From: Alkalicoccus luteus
GTDB lineage: Bacteria > Bacillota > Bacilli > Bacillales > Salisediminibacteriaceae
DNA length: 64,000 nt
Assembly (NCBI RefSeq): GCF_012034335.1
Contig: NZ_JAATHJ010000001.1
Coordinates: 186,001-250,000 of the forward strand
Reading direction: 5' to 3'
Position 1 is the stretch's first letter; each line of letters begins with the position of its first letter. A model generated the notes under the pieces. It searched no databases. It saw only the letters and a list, made by a program, of their open reading frames with translations, and was not told the DNA's origin. Shown one piece after another: positions 56,294-64,000 of the stretch. Both the position numbers and the translations under genes were made by a program.

Positions 56294-56650
56294 ATGATTC
56301 ATATGCGTCCGCAAACGGAAGGTAATTACGTGGAGTATGAGGCGGAGGGCAAGCTGACGGAGGAGGAACATGAGCGCGTTTTTACAGAATTAAAGGACCG
56401 GATTCACCAATACGGAACGATCAGGCTGCTGGTTGTTCTGCCCGAGTTTCCGTCGATTGAAGCATCTGCTGTAAATGACCGGCTGCGCTTTGCGAAAGAA
56501 CACCTTAACAGCATCGATAAGTACGCACTTGTGACGGATTCCAAGACAGCCTCCGCAGCAGTGACACTGTATGACAAGCTGGCCAAAACCGATTTTCAGA
56601 CCTTCTCACCAGATGGACTGGAGCAAGCGAGGGCGTGGGTGAAGGAGTAA
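56294..56650 (+). CDS. SpoIIAA-like (STAS/SEC14-type) protein
   Basis: 118 residues with the SpoIIAA-like fold: YVEYEAEGKLTEEEHERVFTELKDRI at the start and YALVTDSKTASAAVTLYDKL in the middle. Role unknown. AAAGGAGG precedes the ATG. Its terminator follows. Confidence 0.85.
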   Translation: MIHMRPQTEGNYVEYEAEGKLTEEEHERVFTELKDRIHQYGTIRLLVVLPEFPSIEASAVNDRLRFAKEHLNSIDKYALVTDSKTASAAVTLYDKLAKTDFQTFSPDGLEQARAWVKE

Positions 56651-56676
56651 GGGAATGTGAACACGTTAATAGGGGG

Positions 56677-56708
56677 AGCTTTCGGAAAGATGCCGAAAGC
56701 TTTTTCTT
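56677..56708 (+). terminator. Terminator of the SpoIIAA-like gene
   Basis: AGCTTTCGG and CCGAAAGCT form a perfect 9-bp stem, followed by TTTTCTTT. Confidence 0.88.
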
Positions 56709-56747
56709 TCACCGCATGCGCAGCGGGAGGCTTGTTGCTTTTGCCTC

Positions 56748-56830
56748 GAGTTAAGTTACTTTCGGGGGGAGTTAAGTCGTTTTATTCGTTATAACGATCT
56801 GTTACGTTAGCTAAATTACTTTTAACCGTC
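56748..56830 (+). repeat. 21-bp-period repeat array, locus 5 (type C)
   Basis: GTTAAG cores start at 56750 and 56771, 21 bases apart. They are followed by a centre holding the perfect palindrome TCGTTATAACGA (56786-56797), then GTTACGTTAGCTAAATTACTT. The same TTCGTTATA centre is seen in type A arrays. It directly adjoins the left end of the ISL3 element. Confidence 0.6.
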
Positions 56831-56835
56831 GTTAT

Positions 56836-58518
56836 GGTTCTTACTTGAATAGAGGGAGAAGGTGCCTGCTCTGCTCGTGAGGAGGATCAATGTTTTTTTA
56901 CGATAAGGTTTTATGGCATGCGATATAAGACCTTCTTTTCGAGAAGGTCTGGTTTGGCACGGCTTTGCATGATCCGTTTTTGCGATTTTAAGTGATTAAT
57001 CAATCCTTCCATAAAGCCGTTGGAGTCGTCGTGTTCACAGGCCGCGACCAACGCTTTTCGGTCTCGCCACAGCCGTTGACAGAAATGGTGAATCAACGGG
57101 ACGCTTTTCCATTCAGGTTGTGTCATCAGTCGTTCCAGTTCCAACCCATCTTTCTGCCGGACCCCTTCCCGAAACAGGTAGATAAACACGAAGAACGGGG
57201 CAAGGGGAGGAAATCGCGTCACGAGACGATGCACCCGATCCCGATCCGCCGGGTCTCCGTCCATGGTCCATCTCCACAGGAGCCGCTTGGCCTCTTTTCG
57301 GCTGATGGCCGCTACTGGAGGGGCCCGGCCTTCTCGGCGATGACGGCGAATCAGGCCGACCATTTTCTGCACGGCACTAGGGCTCCCGCGATACCCCTCC
57401 AGTCGCAACACCTCGACGATGCGGCGAACCGACCATCGCTGTCCTTCCAACTCGACCATGCGTTGTTCCCACCCGATCGCATCCGGGGCTGGTGGAACCT
57501 GAGCCGGTGGCGGGACGTCCCGGCCCAAGTCTTTTTTGACCGTTCGATAATCGATGCCCATGATCCGGCCGATGGCTTTGTAGGAACGACCCTCGGCTCG
57601 CAGGGCCTGACAGCGCTGAGCTCGTTCCCATTGGTCAGCCATGCGCTTTTCCCGGAGACTGGATGGATGGGCTTCTGTCGAAAGAGGGGGCGCCGGCTCA
57701 ATCGACGGCGCCTCTTCTAACAACACGGTCGCATCCACGAACGTGTCCAGGGCGGTGTCGAGTAGCTGTTTCAGGTTGTGGATGACGTGAAAACGATCCA
57801 CGATCTGGATGGCGTTCGGCAATGCTTCCTCAATGGCCTTTTGAAACCCCTTGTATCGGTCCCGGCAGACAGACTGGATCTCTGGATGCTCGGTGAGCCA
57901 AGCTGCGACGGTCCCCGCATCCCGACTTGGCAACAGGGCAATCGGCTGGTGCGTGTCGACATCGGCCAGTAAGGTGCCGTAATCGTTCCCTTTTCGAAAC
58001 GCAACGTCATCGATGGCGACGAATCAGCGCAAGTACCGCATCGTTACTGATTGGACAGCCTAACTGACGGCACACCTTTTCGGTCTGGACGGCACTGGTC
58101 GTAAACGCAATGAGGCGAATCTGTTCTTCCAGCCTCGCACTGCGGCGATGGCGAGGTGGCAGCCAGGGAACGGGCTCTGTAAACACTTTTCGCGAGCAGG
58201 CAGGCTCGTCGCAAAACCATTTGGTTAACCGAATGGTCATCCGAACGGGACGCTTCGTATCCGGCAGATCCATGAACAGGCGGGTGGTGGCACTGTGGCG
58301 GCGGGTGGCCGTTTGATGGCAGGCAGGACAGGCAGCCGAGGGGGACCGCAGATGAACATGCAGGTGGACATCCGTGGCGGTTTCCGTTCGTTCCAGCAGC
58401 TCCAGACGAGGATCGAGGGATTGAAGTGCATAATCCATGGCAGCGCCCTTCTTTCGCTTTTGGTTATTATATTCCCCAATTAATCCAACATGACGCTCCC
58501 TAATTGAAAGTAAGAACC
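56836..58518 (-). mobile_element. Decayed ISL3-family insertion sequence
   Basis: 1683 bp. The ends are imperfect 23-bp inverted repeats (18 of 23 matching), both beginning GGTTCTTACTT and closing GGGAG: left 56836-56858, right 58496-58518. The 8 bases outside each end (GTCGTTAT and GATGTTGT) agree at only 5 positions, so no intact target duplication remains. The single transposase gene is broken. The DNA is visibly more GC-rich than its surroundings, which suggests transfer from another genome. Confidence 0.88.
56911..58438 (-). pseudogene. ISL3-family transposase, disrupted
   Basis: Two frames are needed. The first (58007-58438) encodes an N-terminal zinc finger (ACPACHQ and CDEPACSRK) and helix-turn-helix, ending at a TGA after LALIRRHR. 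The second (to 56911) picks up directly with IDDVAFRKGNDYG, the first catalytic Asp region, and continues with IVDRFHVIHNLKQLL to the end. Normal ISL3 proteins have about a dozen residues between LIRR and the DD motif. These are missing, so a small deletion that shifts the frame explains the break. Not expected to be active. Confidence 0.88.
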
Positions 58519-58660
58519 GATGTTGTGCAGCTTTTCATCGCTTCAAGTAACACGAGGAAGGTCGTCGTCATTATAGGACATGGAAAAAGAGCCGCTAAAT
58601 GGTGGAAGGAATTTTCTCCCACTTGTCGAATCAGACAATATAGTGCATAGATCAAGCTAA

Positions 58661-58739
58661 AAACGGAGGTACGACGCGATGTAAAAAACACCTTTATCTC
58701 AGGAAATAATTGAATATCGATAAAGGTGTGAAAACGATG
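58661..58739 (+). promoter_or_regulatory. Start-stop leader and SD-masking hairpin of the MFS gene
   Basis: A perfect SD (GGAGGT, 58665-58670) is placed 8 bases before ATG TAA (58679-58684), a one-codon ORF. Four bases later, ACACCTTTATC (58688-58698) begins a perfect 11-bp inverted repeat with GATAAAGGTGT (58719-58729) around a 20-base loop. The second arm contains AAAGGTG, the SD of the exporter whose ATG is at 58737. A ribosome held on the start-stop site would cover the first arm and free the SD. A -10-like TATAGT is at 58639-58644. Nothing else is seen in 58519-58660. Confidence 0.75.
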
Positions 58740-59936
58740 CTGATTACAGAACGATCGTTTTTGACGATGTGGATCGGCCAGCTTGCGACGATTTTTGGAA
58801 ACCGCTTCAGTGAGATTGCAATTCCACTGATCGTGCTGCAGGTGACCGGATCACCTCTGCAGGCGGCGCTCGTTGTCATCTGCTCCCAGGCGGCTCCGCT
58901 GATCCTTGCGCTTCCGGCCGGGAATTGGATGGAGCGCCGCAGCAAACGTGCAGTGGCGATGTCGGCGGAAGCAGTCAGCTTTACGGTGATGAGCGTATTC
59001 ACTCTGGCGGTCCTGTTTGACCTGCTCACCGTCTGGCTGCTCGGAGCAGGCTTGTTCGTCATCGGCGCTGCGGGCCTTTTCTTTCGGGTTTCCTTTGGGG
59101 CAATGGTGCCGCAGGTTGCAGGACGCAAGCGGCTCGTCGAAGCGCACGGATGGTTTGAAGGAGCGGATGCGATCAGCACCTTCGCCGGCCCCGTTTTAGC
59201 AGGCGTGATTTTGTCGGCCTATGGGACAGCTGCTGTACTGGCGGTGGATGCTGCTACGTATGCTGTTTCTTTTTTAGGGATCGCCTTTTTAACGCTGAAA
59301 GAGAAACCGGTATCGAAGCAGCCACGGTCCAGAGAGCCGATGCTTGCCGGGCTGCGCATGCTGGTCACGAACAGTCGTCAACAATTTATTACGATGCAGC
59401 ACATCATCTTGAACAGCACGACGACGGCCGCTGTGCTGCTCGTCATTATTTATACGAGTGAATCGCTCGGGTTTGCTGCCTGGCAAACGGGTGTTGTTCT
59501 TTCAGCGGCCGGAGCGGGCAATATTGCCGCGGTGCTCCTGCTGCGAAGCGTCAGCCGCTTGGCATGGAGCAGCCTTTACGGGGGGCTCATGCTGCTCGCT
59601 GCTGCGGGGCTGCTCCTTATCAGCCTGACAGAAGCACTTGTACTTCTGGCGTTCGGCATGTTCTTATTTGACGGCGCGCTGTCGATGGCATTTGTACTGA
59701 ATGGGTCCGCCCGTACGGCGGTGACATCCGATGCCAGGCTGGCGCGCGTGCTGGCGGCGTCTGCCTTTATTGGAGGTGCTGCTGCCATTGCGGGAAATGC
59801 ATTTGCAGGAAGTGTATCCGAATGGTTTCTACCGGCATTTGGATTGATTGGTCTCAGCGTGCTGCTCGCTGGAAGTGCGTGCGCAAGCTTTTTCTTTCGG
59901 GAAGGACGTTCTCCAGTGCAGGAGCTGGAACCATAG
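58737..59936 (+). CDS. MFS exporter (MefA/EntS-like)
   Basis: 399 residues with 12 membrane helices. The N-terminus (FLTMWIGQLATIFGNRFSEIAIPLIVLQVTG) and LPAGNWMERRSKR, the loop between helices 2 and 3, are typical of the MFS group that holds macrolide and siderophore exporters. I place the start at the ATG 58737, 8 bases after AAAGGTG; TTG 58710 and GTG 58728 lie inside the leader hairpin. Substrate unknown. The leader suggests that translation responds to ribosome stalling, which would fit an antibiotic exporter. Confidence 0.9.
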   Translation: MLITERSFLTMWIGQLATIFGNRFSEIAIPLIVLQVTGSPLQAALVVICSQAAPLILALPAGNWMERRSKRAVAMSAEAVSFTVMSVFTLAVLFDLLTVWLLGAGLFVIGAAGLFFRVSFGAMVPQVAGRKRLVEAHGWFEGADAISTFAGPVLAGVILSAYGTAAVLAVDAATYAVSFLGIAFLTLKEKPVSKQPRSREPMLAGLRMLVTNSRQQFITMQHIILNSTTTAAVLLVIIYTSESLGFAAWQTGVVLSAAGAGNIAAVLLLRSVSRLAWSSLYGGLMLLAAAGLLLISLTEALVLLAFGMFLFDGALSMAFVLNGSARTAVTSDARLARVLAASAFIGGAAAIAGNAFAGSVSEWFLPAFGLIGLSVLLAGSACASFFFREGRSPVQELEP

Positions 59937-59955
59937 ACAGGAGAGGGGAAGACCG

Positions 59956-60507
59956 ATGTTTACATTCGATATTGATGAAGAGCTGAAGCTAGAGCTTGTC
60001 GCAGCAAAGCACAAGAAAGATATTTTTACACTGACAACGAAAGACAAGGTGTATCTTGGAAAGTGGCTGCCGTGGGTCGATCAAGTCGAGCGGGAAGAAG
60101 ATACGGCTGCATTTATTCAGAACAGCCGAAAACGGTTTGCCGAGCAGAAATCGCTTGAGGCCGTTATTTTGTATCACGGGGAGGCTGCCGGGATCGCCGG
60201 GTTCAATCGGATCGATATGACAAATGGCGTTGCTTCTGTCGGCTACTGGCTCGCTGCAGAGTTTCAAGGGAACGGGATTATGACGCGGACGGTAAAAGCA
60301 TTGACAGATTACGCCTTCGTGGAGCTTTCCATGAACAAAGTGGAGGTCCGGGCAGCCGATGAAAACCGGTCGAGCCGGGCTGTACCCGAGCGTCTCGGTT
60401 TTATTGAGGAAGGAACGATCCGCGAAGTGGAGCAATTGCGCAGCGGCATGGTGGATCATGTTGTGTATGGCGTGCTGAAGCGGGAATGGGAGGCAACAGG
60501 CAGCTGA
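59956..60507 (+). CDS. GNAT N-acetyltransferase (RimL-type)
   Basis: 183 residues. VGYWLAAEFQGNGIMTRTVKALTDYAF holds the acetyl-CoA loop, then LSMNKVEVRAADENRSSRAVPERLGFIEEG. Resembles the ribosomal serine acetyltransferases used widely in Bacillus. Start 59956 follows GAGGGG, 19 bases after the exporter stop, so it can be co-transcribed with it. Confidence 0.9.
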   Translation: MFTFDIDEELKLELVAAKHKKDIFTLTTKDKVYLGKWLPWVDQVEREEDTAAFIQNSRKRFAEQKSLEAVILYHGEAAGIAGFNRIDMTNGVASVGYWLAAEFQGNGIMTRTVKALTDYAFVELSMNKVEVRAADENRSSRAVPERLGFIEEGTIREVEQLRSGMVDHVVYGVLKREWEATGS

Positions 60508-60545
60508 TAAATACTGTCTCAGGCCCGCTTTGAGGAGGGATGAAG

Positions 60546-61082
60546 ATGGAACAGCTTCCTGAAAAAAACCTGTTTATGTGTTGTCATGAACCGAACAAGA
60601 AGGCGTTTGCGGCATTTCCAGCTGGCGTGCACGTGCGTTCGATGACTGCGCATGATTTACCGACGTGGATGGCAATGCCATTTGACGATCCGGCGGATGC
60701 CAGCGCGTACCGGCCGTTTATGGAAGAGTACGTGAAACGCGTTTATAGCTCTGACATGAAGTGCTTTTTCAGGCAGACGTTGATTGTGGAGGATGACAAG
60801 CGAATCATCGGTGTTTGTACGAGGTGGAAGGCGTACGGCAAGCTGGAAACCGTTCACTGGCTGAAAACGGTCCCCGAATGGGAAGGACATGGGATCGGAA
60901 GGGCGTTGATGACTCAGCTTCTCGCAGGGGAGCGGTTCGGCACCCGTATTAATCACGTGGAAGAGAGCATGTCCTACTTACAAGCAAACATGAAGCCGGA
61001 GCTGTATGCAAAGCTGCAGATTGTGAAGGCACCGGCTGCTTTTGTACAGATTATGGATGAAGCTGAAACAGAAGAATGTTAA
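60546..61082 (+). CDS. GNAT family N-acetyltransferase
   Basis: 178 residues. The acetyl-CoA loop is LKTVPEWEGHGIGRALMTQLL; the second half is less typical (HVEESMSYLQANMKPELYAKLQIVK). The ATG at 60546 is preferred over 60540 for SD spacing. Substrate unknown. Confidence 0.82.
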   Translation: MEQLPEKNLFMCCHEPNKKAFAAFPAGVHVRSMTAHDLPTWMAMPFDDPADASAYRPFMEEYVKRVYSSDMKCFFRQTLIVEDDKRIIGVCTRWKAYGKLETVHWLKTVPEWEGHGIGRALMTQLLAGERFGTRINHVEESMSYLQANMKPELYAKLQIVKAPAAFVQIMDEAETEEC

Positions 61083-61118
61083 CGGCGTCTGTTTAGATAA
61101 AAGAAGGGAATGGCGCGG

Positions 61119-61991
61119 ATGCGTAAAGCATGGTTTGGAATGATACTGCTTCTGGCTGCCTGCGGATCAGGAGAATTGAGTGCTGAAACAGAGTGGGAAG
61201 AAGGCTATGGCGAACTGCCGGATGCGATTGAAAGTAAATTCACTCATGAAGAGGATATCCTCGCTTGTCTTCATGACAACGGCTGGACACACGGTGAGAA
61301 CTTCGATGAAGCAGCCGATCCGGGCAAGCGGACCGGAACATGGTTTCTGCATGATGGGGGTGGAACCTTTGGCTATGGATGGCCTCATGGAATCATGCCT
61401 TCCGGTACGGAATATGAAGCCGTGCTGTTTGAGCATGGAGAGGGGGAGGCAGACGTTGATCGGAAGCTGCAGCTGACGGTAGTGGATTACAGCAGCTGTG
61501 AAGCCGGTGAAACCGTGGTACAGGAGCGGACCGGGATCGGCTCGTTCGATCAGAAGAAAACGTTCTTTTCCGGCGAGATTCCCGGACCGGACGGGATGCT
61601 CTACCTGTCAGAGCTGAGCGTGCTTCATCCTGACACGGGAGAGGCAGAGGATACGCGGAGCGGCTTTCTGCTGACAGCACCGAACGAAATTGGGGCAGCT
61701 CTCTCGTATGAAAACGATGCAATAAAGCTCGAAAATACAGGCCCTGTTCCGCTTGTGACAGGCAGCGCTTATACGGTCGAAAAGCGTGTTAACGAGACGT
61801 GGCGCACTGTACCGACTGAGCAGGCGTTTACAGATGAAGCTATTGCCATTGGCATTGGAGAGAGCGTGGAAGAAACGGTAGAGCTGCCGGAGCTCGCAGC
61901 GGGAGAATACCGTCTCGTCAAGCAGGTTCACCCTGACGGTTTTTCGGGGGAATATACGCTGGCGATTCCGTTTGAGGTGAAACAGCCATGA
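61119..61991 (+). CDS. Lipoprotein with C-terminal Ig-like domain
   Basis: 290 residues. Signal peptide with lipobox LLAAC (WFGMILLLAACGSG). An acidic N-terminal region (ACLHDNGWTHGENF) and a central beta domain are followed by a C-terminal Ig-like domain (AALSYENDAIKLENTGPVPLVTGSAYTVEKRVNETW ... LAAGEYRLVKQV) seen in Bacillus lipoproteins. The fourth codon (ATG 61119) is chosen for spacing from AAGAAGGG. Overlaps the next gene by 4 bases. Function unknown. Confidence 0.8.
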   Translation: MRKAWFGMILLLAACGSGELSAETEWEEGYGELPDAIESKFTHEEDILACLHDNGWTHGENFDEAADPGKRTGTWFLHDGGGTFGYGWPHGIMPSGTEYEAVLFEHGEGEADVDRKLQLTVVDYSSCEAGETVVQERTGIGSFDQKKTFFSGEIPGPDGMLYLSELSVLHPDTGEAEDTRSGFLLTAPNEIGAALSYENDAIKLENTGPVPLVTGSAYTVEKRVNETWRTVPTEQAFTDEAIAIGIGESVEETVELPELAAGEYRLVKQVHPDGFSGEYTLAIPFEVKQP

Positions 61992-62428
61992 AGATTCAGC
62001 TGACAGAGGAGGTTGACGAGGCACTGCTTGCTCGTTTGGAGCCGCTATACCAGCATATGTTTAGCGACATCCGAACGCTTCAGGAAAAAGCAGCTGCAAA
62101 GCCTGCTCTGCATGTTACAGCAGCGTGGGATCATGAGGCTCTCATTGGATTTAAGATTGGGTATAGGACAGGAGCAACGACGTTTTACAGCTGGCTTGGA
62201 GCGGTCGATCCGGACCGGCGCCGGGCCGGAGTTGGCAGCGCACTAATGAGAGGCCAGCATGAAGCGCTCAGGAAACTGGGGTATACAAGCGTCTGCATGA
62301 AAACGATGAACCGCTGGCGTGGGATGCTGATCCTCGCGCTGCAGCATGATTTTCTCATCATCGGCACAGAAGAAGGAGAAAAAGGGGTGAAAATAGTGCT
62401 GGAAAAAGCACTCACTGAACGTCAATAA
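61988..62428 (+). CDS. GNAT family N-acetyltransferase
   Basis: 146 residues. The acetyl-CoA loop is AVDPDRRRAGVGSALMRGQHEALRKLGY and the C-terminal part ends with FLIIGTEEGEKGVKIVLEK. ATG overlaps the lipoprotein stop (ATGA). Substrate unknown. Confidence 0.87.
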   Translation: MKIQLTEEVDEALLARLEPLYQHMFSDIRTLQEKAAAKPALHVTAAWDHEALIGFKIGYRTGATTFYSWLGAVDPDRRRAGVGSALMRGQHEALRKLGYTSVCMKTMNRWRGMLILALQHDFLIIGTEEGEKGVKIVLEKALTERQ

Positions 62429-62452
62429 CAGCTGGCAGACATACAACCAAAG

Positions 62453-62488
62453 AGGCTGTCCCTATGTATAAGTCGGGACAGCTTTTTT
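62453..62488 (+). terminator. Terminator of the exporter-GNAT gene group
   Basis: GCTGTCCC and GGGACAGC around a 12-base loop, followed by TTTTTT. Confidence 0.9.
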
Positions 62489-62515
62489 CGTTATTTCCCG
62501 GGAAATAGAAGCGTC

Positions 62516-63631
62516 CTACGATGTCAGGCTCATCATTCGTTCGATAGCCAGACCTGCATCAGCTGCTATGTCTTCCGGCACGCGGATTTCATGAACAATT
62601 TTCCCGGATGAAACTTCATCGAGCACCCACGCCAAATGAGGCAGATCAATCCGGTTCATGGTGAGGCACGGACACATATCCGGATTAAGCGAGACGATCG
62701 ACTGCTCCGGATATTCGGCAGCAAGCCGCTGCACGAGGTTCATTTCCGTTCCGATGGCCCATTTTGTTCCGGGCGCAGCCTGCTGAATCTGGTTAATAAT
62801 GTAGGAGGTAGATCCTGCTAAATCGGCTGCCTGCGTCACTTCCCATGTGCACTCCGGATGCACCAGAATCTGTCTGTCCGGCTCCTCGCTGCGAAACTGC
62901 TGAATGTGCTCCATTCTAAAATTCTCATGTACCGAACAGTGTCCTTTCCAGAGCAGCAGCTCCGCATCGTCCAGTGCCGCACCCGGCTGATCCGGTACCA
63001 GTTCGGCACGAATCGGATCCCAGACCGCCATCTTTTCGCGGCTCATGCCTCCTTTATACGCAGTGTTTCGTCCAAGGTGCTGATCGGGCAAAAACAGTAC
63101 TCGTTTTTTCTGCGAATAGGCCCACGCCATGACCTGCTCGGCATTTGAAGACGTAACAGTCGTGCCGCCGTGCCGGCCGACGAACGCTTTGACTGCCGCA
63201 GAAGAATTCACGTAGGTAACAGGAAGGATCGTGTCCCCGTAGCGGTCCGTCAGCTGTCTCCAGGCCTCTTCACACTGCCGGTCATCGGCCATATCAGCCA
63301 TGGAGCAGCCGGCTCGTAAATCGGGCAGAATCACGCGCTGCCTGTCCGGCGTCAGAATATCTGCTGTCTCTGCCATGAAATGGACGCCGAGAAAGATAAT
63401 CACATCCGCTTCGGGACGTGCAGCCGACTGTCTGGCAAGCTGCAGGGAATCCCCTGTTACATCAGCAAAACGTATGACTTCGTCGCGCTGATAGTGGTGG
63501 CCGGGAAGAAACAGCGAGCTGCCAAGTGCTTTTCGATTTTCGCATACGAGCTGCTGGAGCTCCTTATCAGACAGCTGCTTATATGCAGTAGGAAGTGCCG
63601 GTGTCAACTGGTCGAACAGCATAGACTTCAT
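62516..63631 (-). CDS. nadA: Quinolinate synthase NadA
   Basis: 371 residues, the long type found in Firmicutes. It condenses iminoaspartate with dihydroxyacetone phosphate to quinolinate with a 4Fe-4S cluster. Cluster Cys candidates are in RAGCSMAD, HPECTWEV and DMCPCLTMN. Other conserved segments are FLPGHHYQRDEVI, VTYVNSSAAVKAFVG and FLPDQHLGRNTA. ATG overlaps the nadC stop by 4 bases, so it follows nadC in the operon for NAD synthesis. Confidence 0.95.
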   Translation of the reverse strand: MKSMLFDQLTPALPTAYKQLSDKELQQLVCENRKALGSSLFLPGHHYQRDEVIRFADVTGDSLQLARQSAARPEADVIIFLGVHFMAETADILTPDRQRVILPDLRAGCSMADMADDRQCEEAWRQLTDRYGDTILPVTYVNSSAAVKAFVGRHGGTTVTSSNAEQVMAWAYSQKKRVLFLPDQHLGRNTAYKGGMSREKMAVWDPIRAELVPDQPGAALDDAELLLWKGHCSVHENFRMEHIQQFRSEEPDRQILVHPECTWEVTQAADLAGSTSYIINQIQQAAPGTKWAIGTEMNLVQRLAAEYPEQSIVSLNPDMCPCLTMNRIDLPHLAWVLDEVSSGKIVHEIRVPEDIAADAGLAIERMMSLTS

Positions 63632-64000
63632 CGAACTGCCTCCTTTATCGTCAGGCGCATGCTCATATCGAGAGCAGGTGCTGAATGCGTCAGTGCTCCG
63701 AGAGATATAAAATCAATGCCTGCAACCGCAGCTTCACGGATCGTGTCGAGCGTGATCGACCCGGAACGTTCAATTCGAATAGAATTCGGGATCAGACGGA
63801 CCCAGCGGACGGCTTCCTCGTTCGTGCAGTTATCAAGCATGATCACATCCGGCTGGCACTGGACAGCCTCCAGCAGCTCCGCTTCGTTCTCCACTTCGAT
63901 TTCCAGTGCGGTGAGCGGTCCTGCGGTGCGCCGGATCGCTTCTGCTGCTTTCGTGATCGACCCTGCGGCTGCAATGTGATTTTCTTTGATCATGCAGACG
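63628..64000 (-). CDS. nadC: Nicotinate-nucleotide pyrophosphorylase NadC, C-terminal part (5' end outside window)
   Basis: Converts quinolinate and PRPP to nicotinate mononucleotide. The C-terminal 120 or so residues are visible: MIKENHIAAAGSITKA, EIEVENEAELLEA, IMLDNCTNEEAVR, and RSGSITLDTIREAAVAGIDFISLGALTHSAPALDMSMRL, all conserved NadC elements. The frame stays open to base 64000, so the gene continues beyond the window. Coupled to nadA. Confidence 0.95.
   Translation of the reverse strand, partial: VCMIKENHIAAAGSITKAAEAIRRTAGPLTALEIEVENEAELLEAVQCQPDVIMLDNCTNEEAVRWVRLIPNSIRIERSGSITLDTIREAAVAGIDFISLGALTHSAPALDMSMRLTIKEAVR

Noticed and set aside
57771-58010. 79-residue ORF starting MTLRFEKG in the ISL3 element
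   Set aside because: It is the wrong frame across the DDE region; the true frame reads IDDVAFRKG there.
58710-58736. Longer MFS start at TTG 58710
   Set aside because: The codon lies in the loop of the leader hairpin with no SD; ATG 58737 is correctly spaced from AAAGGTG.

Overview
This window looks like chromosomal DNA of a Bacillaceae-type Firmicute. The evidence is strong GGAGG ribosome binding sites, frequent GTG and TTG starts, hairpin plus T-run terminators, and Bacillus-like genes: a YtvA-type LOV-STAS photoreceptor, CsoR-CopZ-CopA, a YfmS-like soluble chemoreceptor, a SwrC-like RND pump, and PerR- and PhoP-like boxes. Exported proteins (UgpB, the VWA lipoprotein, the 5'-nucleotidase) are very acidic, which suggests a salt- or alkali-adapted species. 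I cannot name the species.

Layout. 1-6.8 kb: 3' end of glmS, an EamA transporter, an alpha/beta hydrolase, a VWA lipoprotein with its membrane partner, and a GrpB protein. 7-8.6 kb: a complete IS4-family element with a perfect 10-bp target duplication. 9-14.2 kb: an acetyltransferase, a monofunctional catalase and KatG with a PerR-like box. 14.3-17.4 kb: LOV-STAS photoreceptor, methyltransferase, and a VKOR-type thiol oxidase behind twin palindromic operators. 17.5-25.1 kb: an alcohol-oxidation locus, with a sigma-54 promoter driving an Fe-alcohol dehydrogenase, an aldehyde dehydrogenase and an AhpD-like protein. These face a second Fe-ADH, a soluble histidine kinase and an NtrC-type activator. 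25.3-35.7 kb: AAC(3)-like acetyltransferase, a ugpCAEB operon behind a PhoP-type box, GNATs, a second GrpB, a deaminase and a TetR-controlled export protein. 35.7-43 kb: SEC-C protein, secreted 5'-nucleotidase, CHASE4-GGDEF cyclase and a LuxR-like orphan regulator. 43-48.9 kb: soluble chemoreceptor, csoR-copZ-copA copper efflux, and a TlpA-like thioredoxin. 49-56.7 kb: TetR and RND pump, GAF-EAL phosphodiesterase, Kv-type channel, SpoIIAA-like protein. 56.8-58.5 kb: a decayed ISL3 element. 58.6-64 kb: an MFS exporter with an unusual leader, three GNATs, a lipoprotein, and nadA with the end of nadC.

Two observations stand out. First, the MFS exporter at 58737 is preceded by a Shine-Dalgarno plus a start-stop minimal ORF (ATG TAA). 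Immediately after it comes a perfect 11-bp inverted repeat whose second arm contains the exporter's own ribosome binding site. This has the architecture of ribosome-controlled translational attenuation with a one-codon leader. Second, five intergenic loci carry arrays of degenerate repeats with an exact 21-bp period (two helical turns) around a TTCGTTATA-like centre, mostly between convergent genes. They produce spurious heptad-repeat ORFs, but their substitution pattern and in-frame stops argue against coding. No rRNA, tRNA or CRISPR array was seen.
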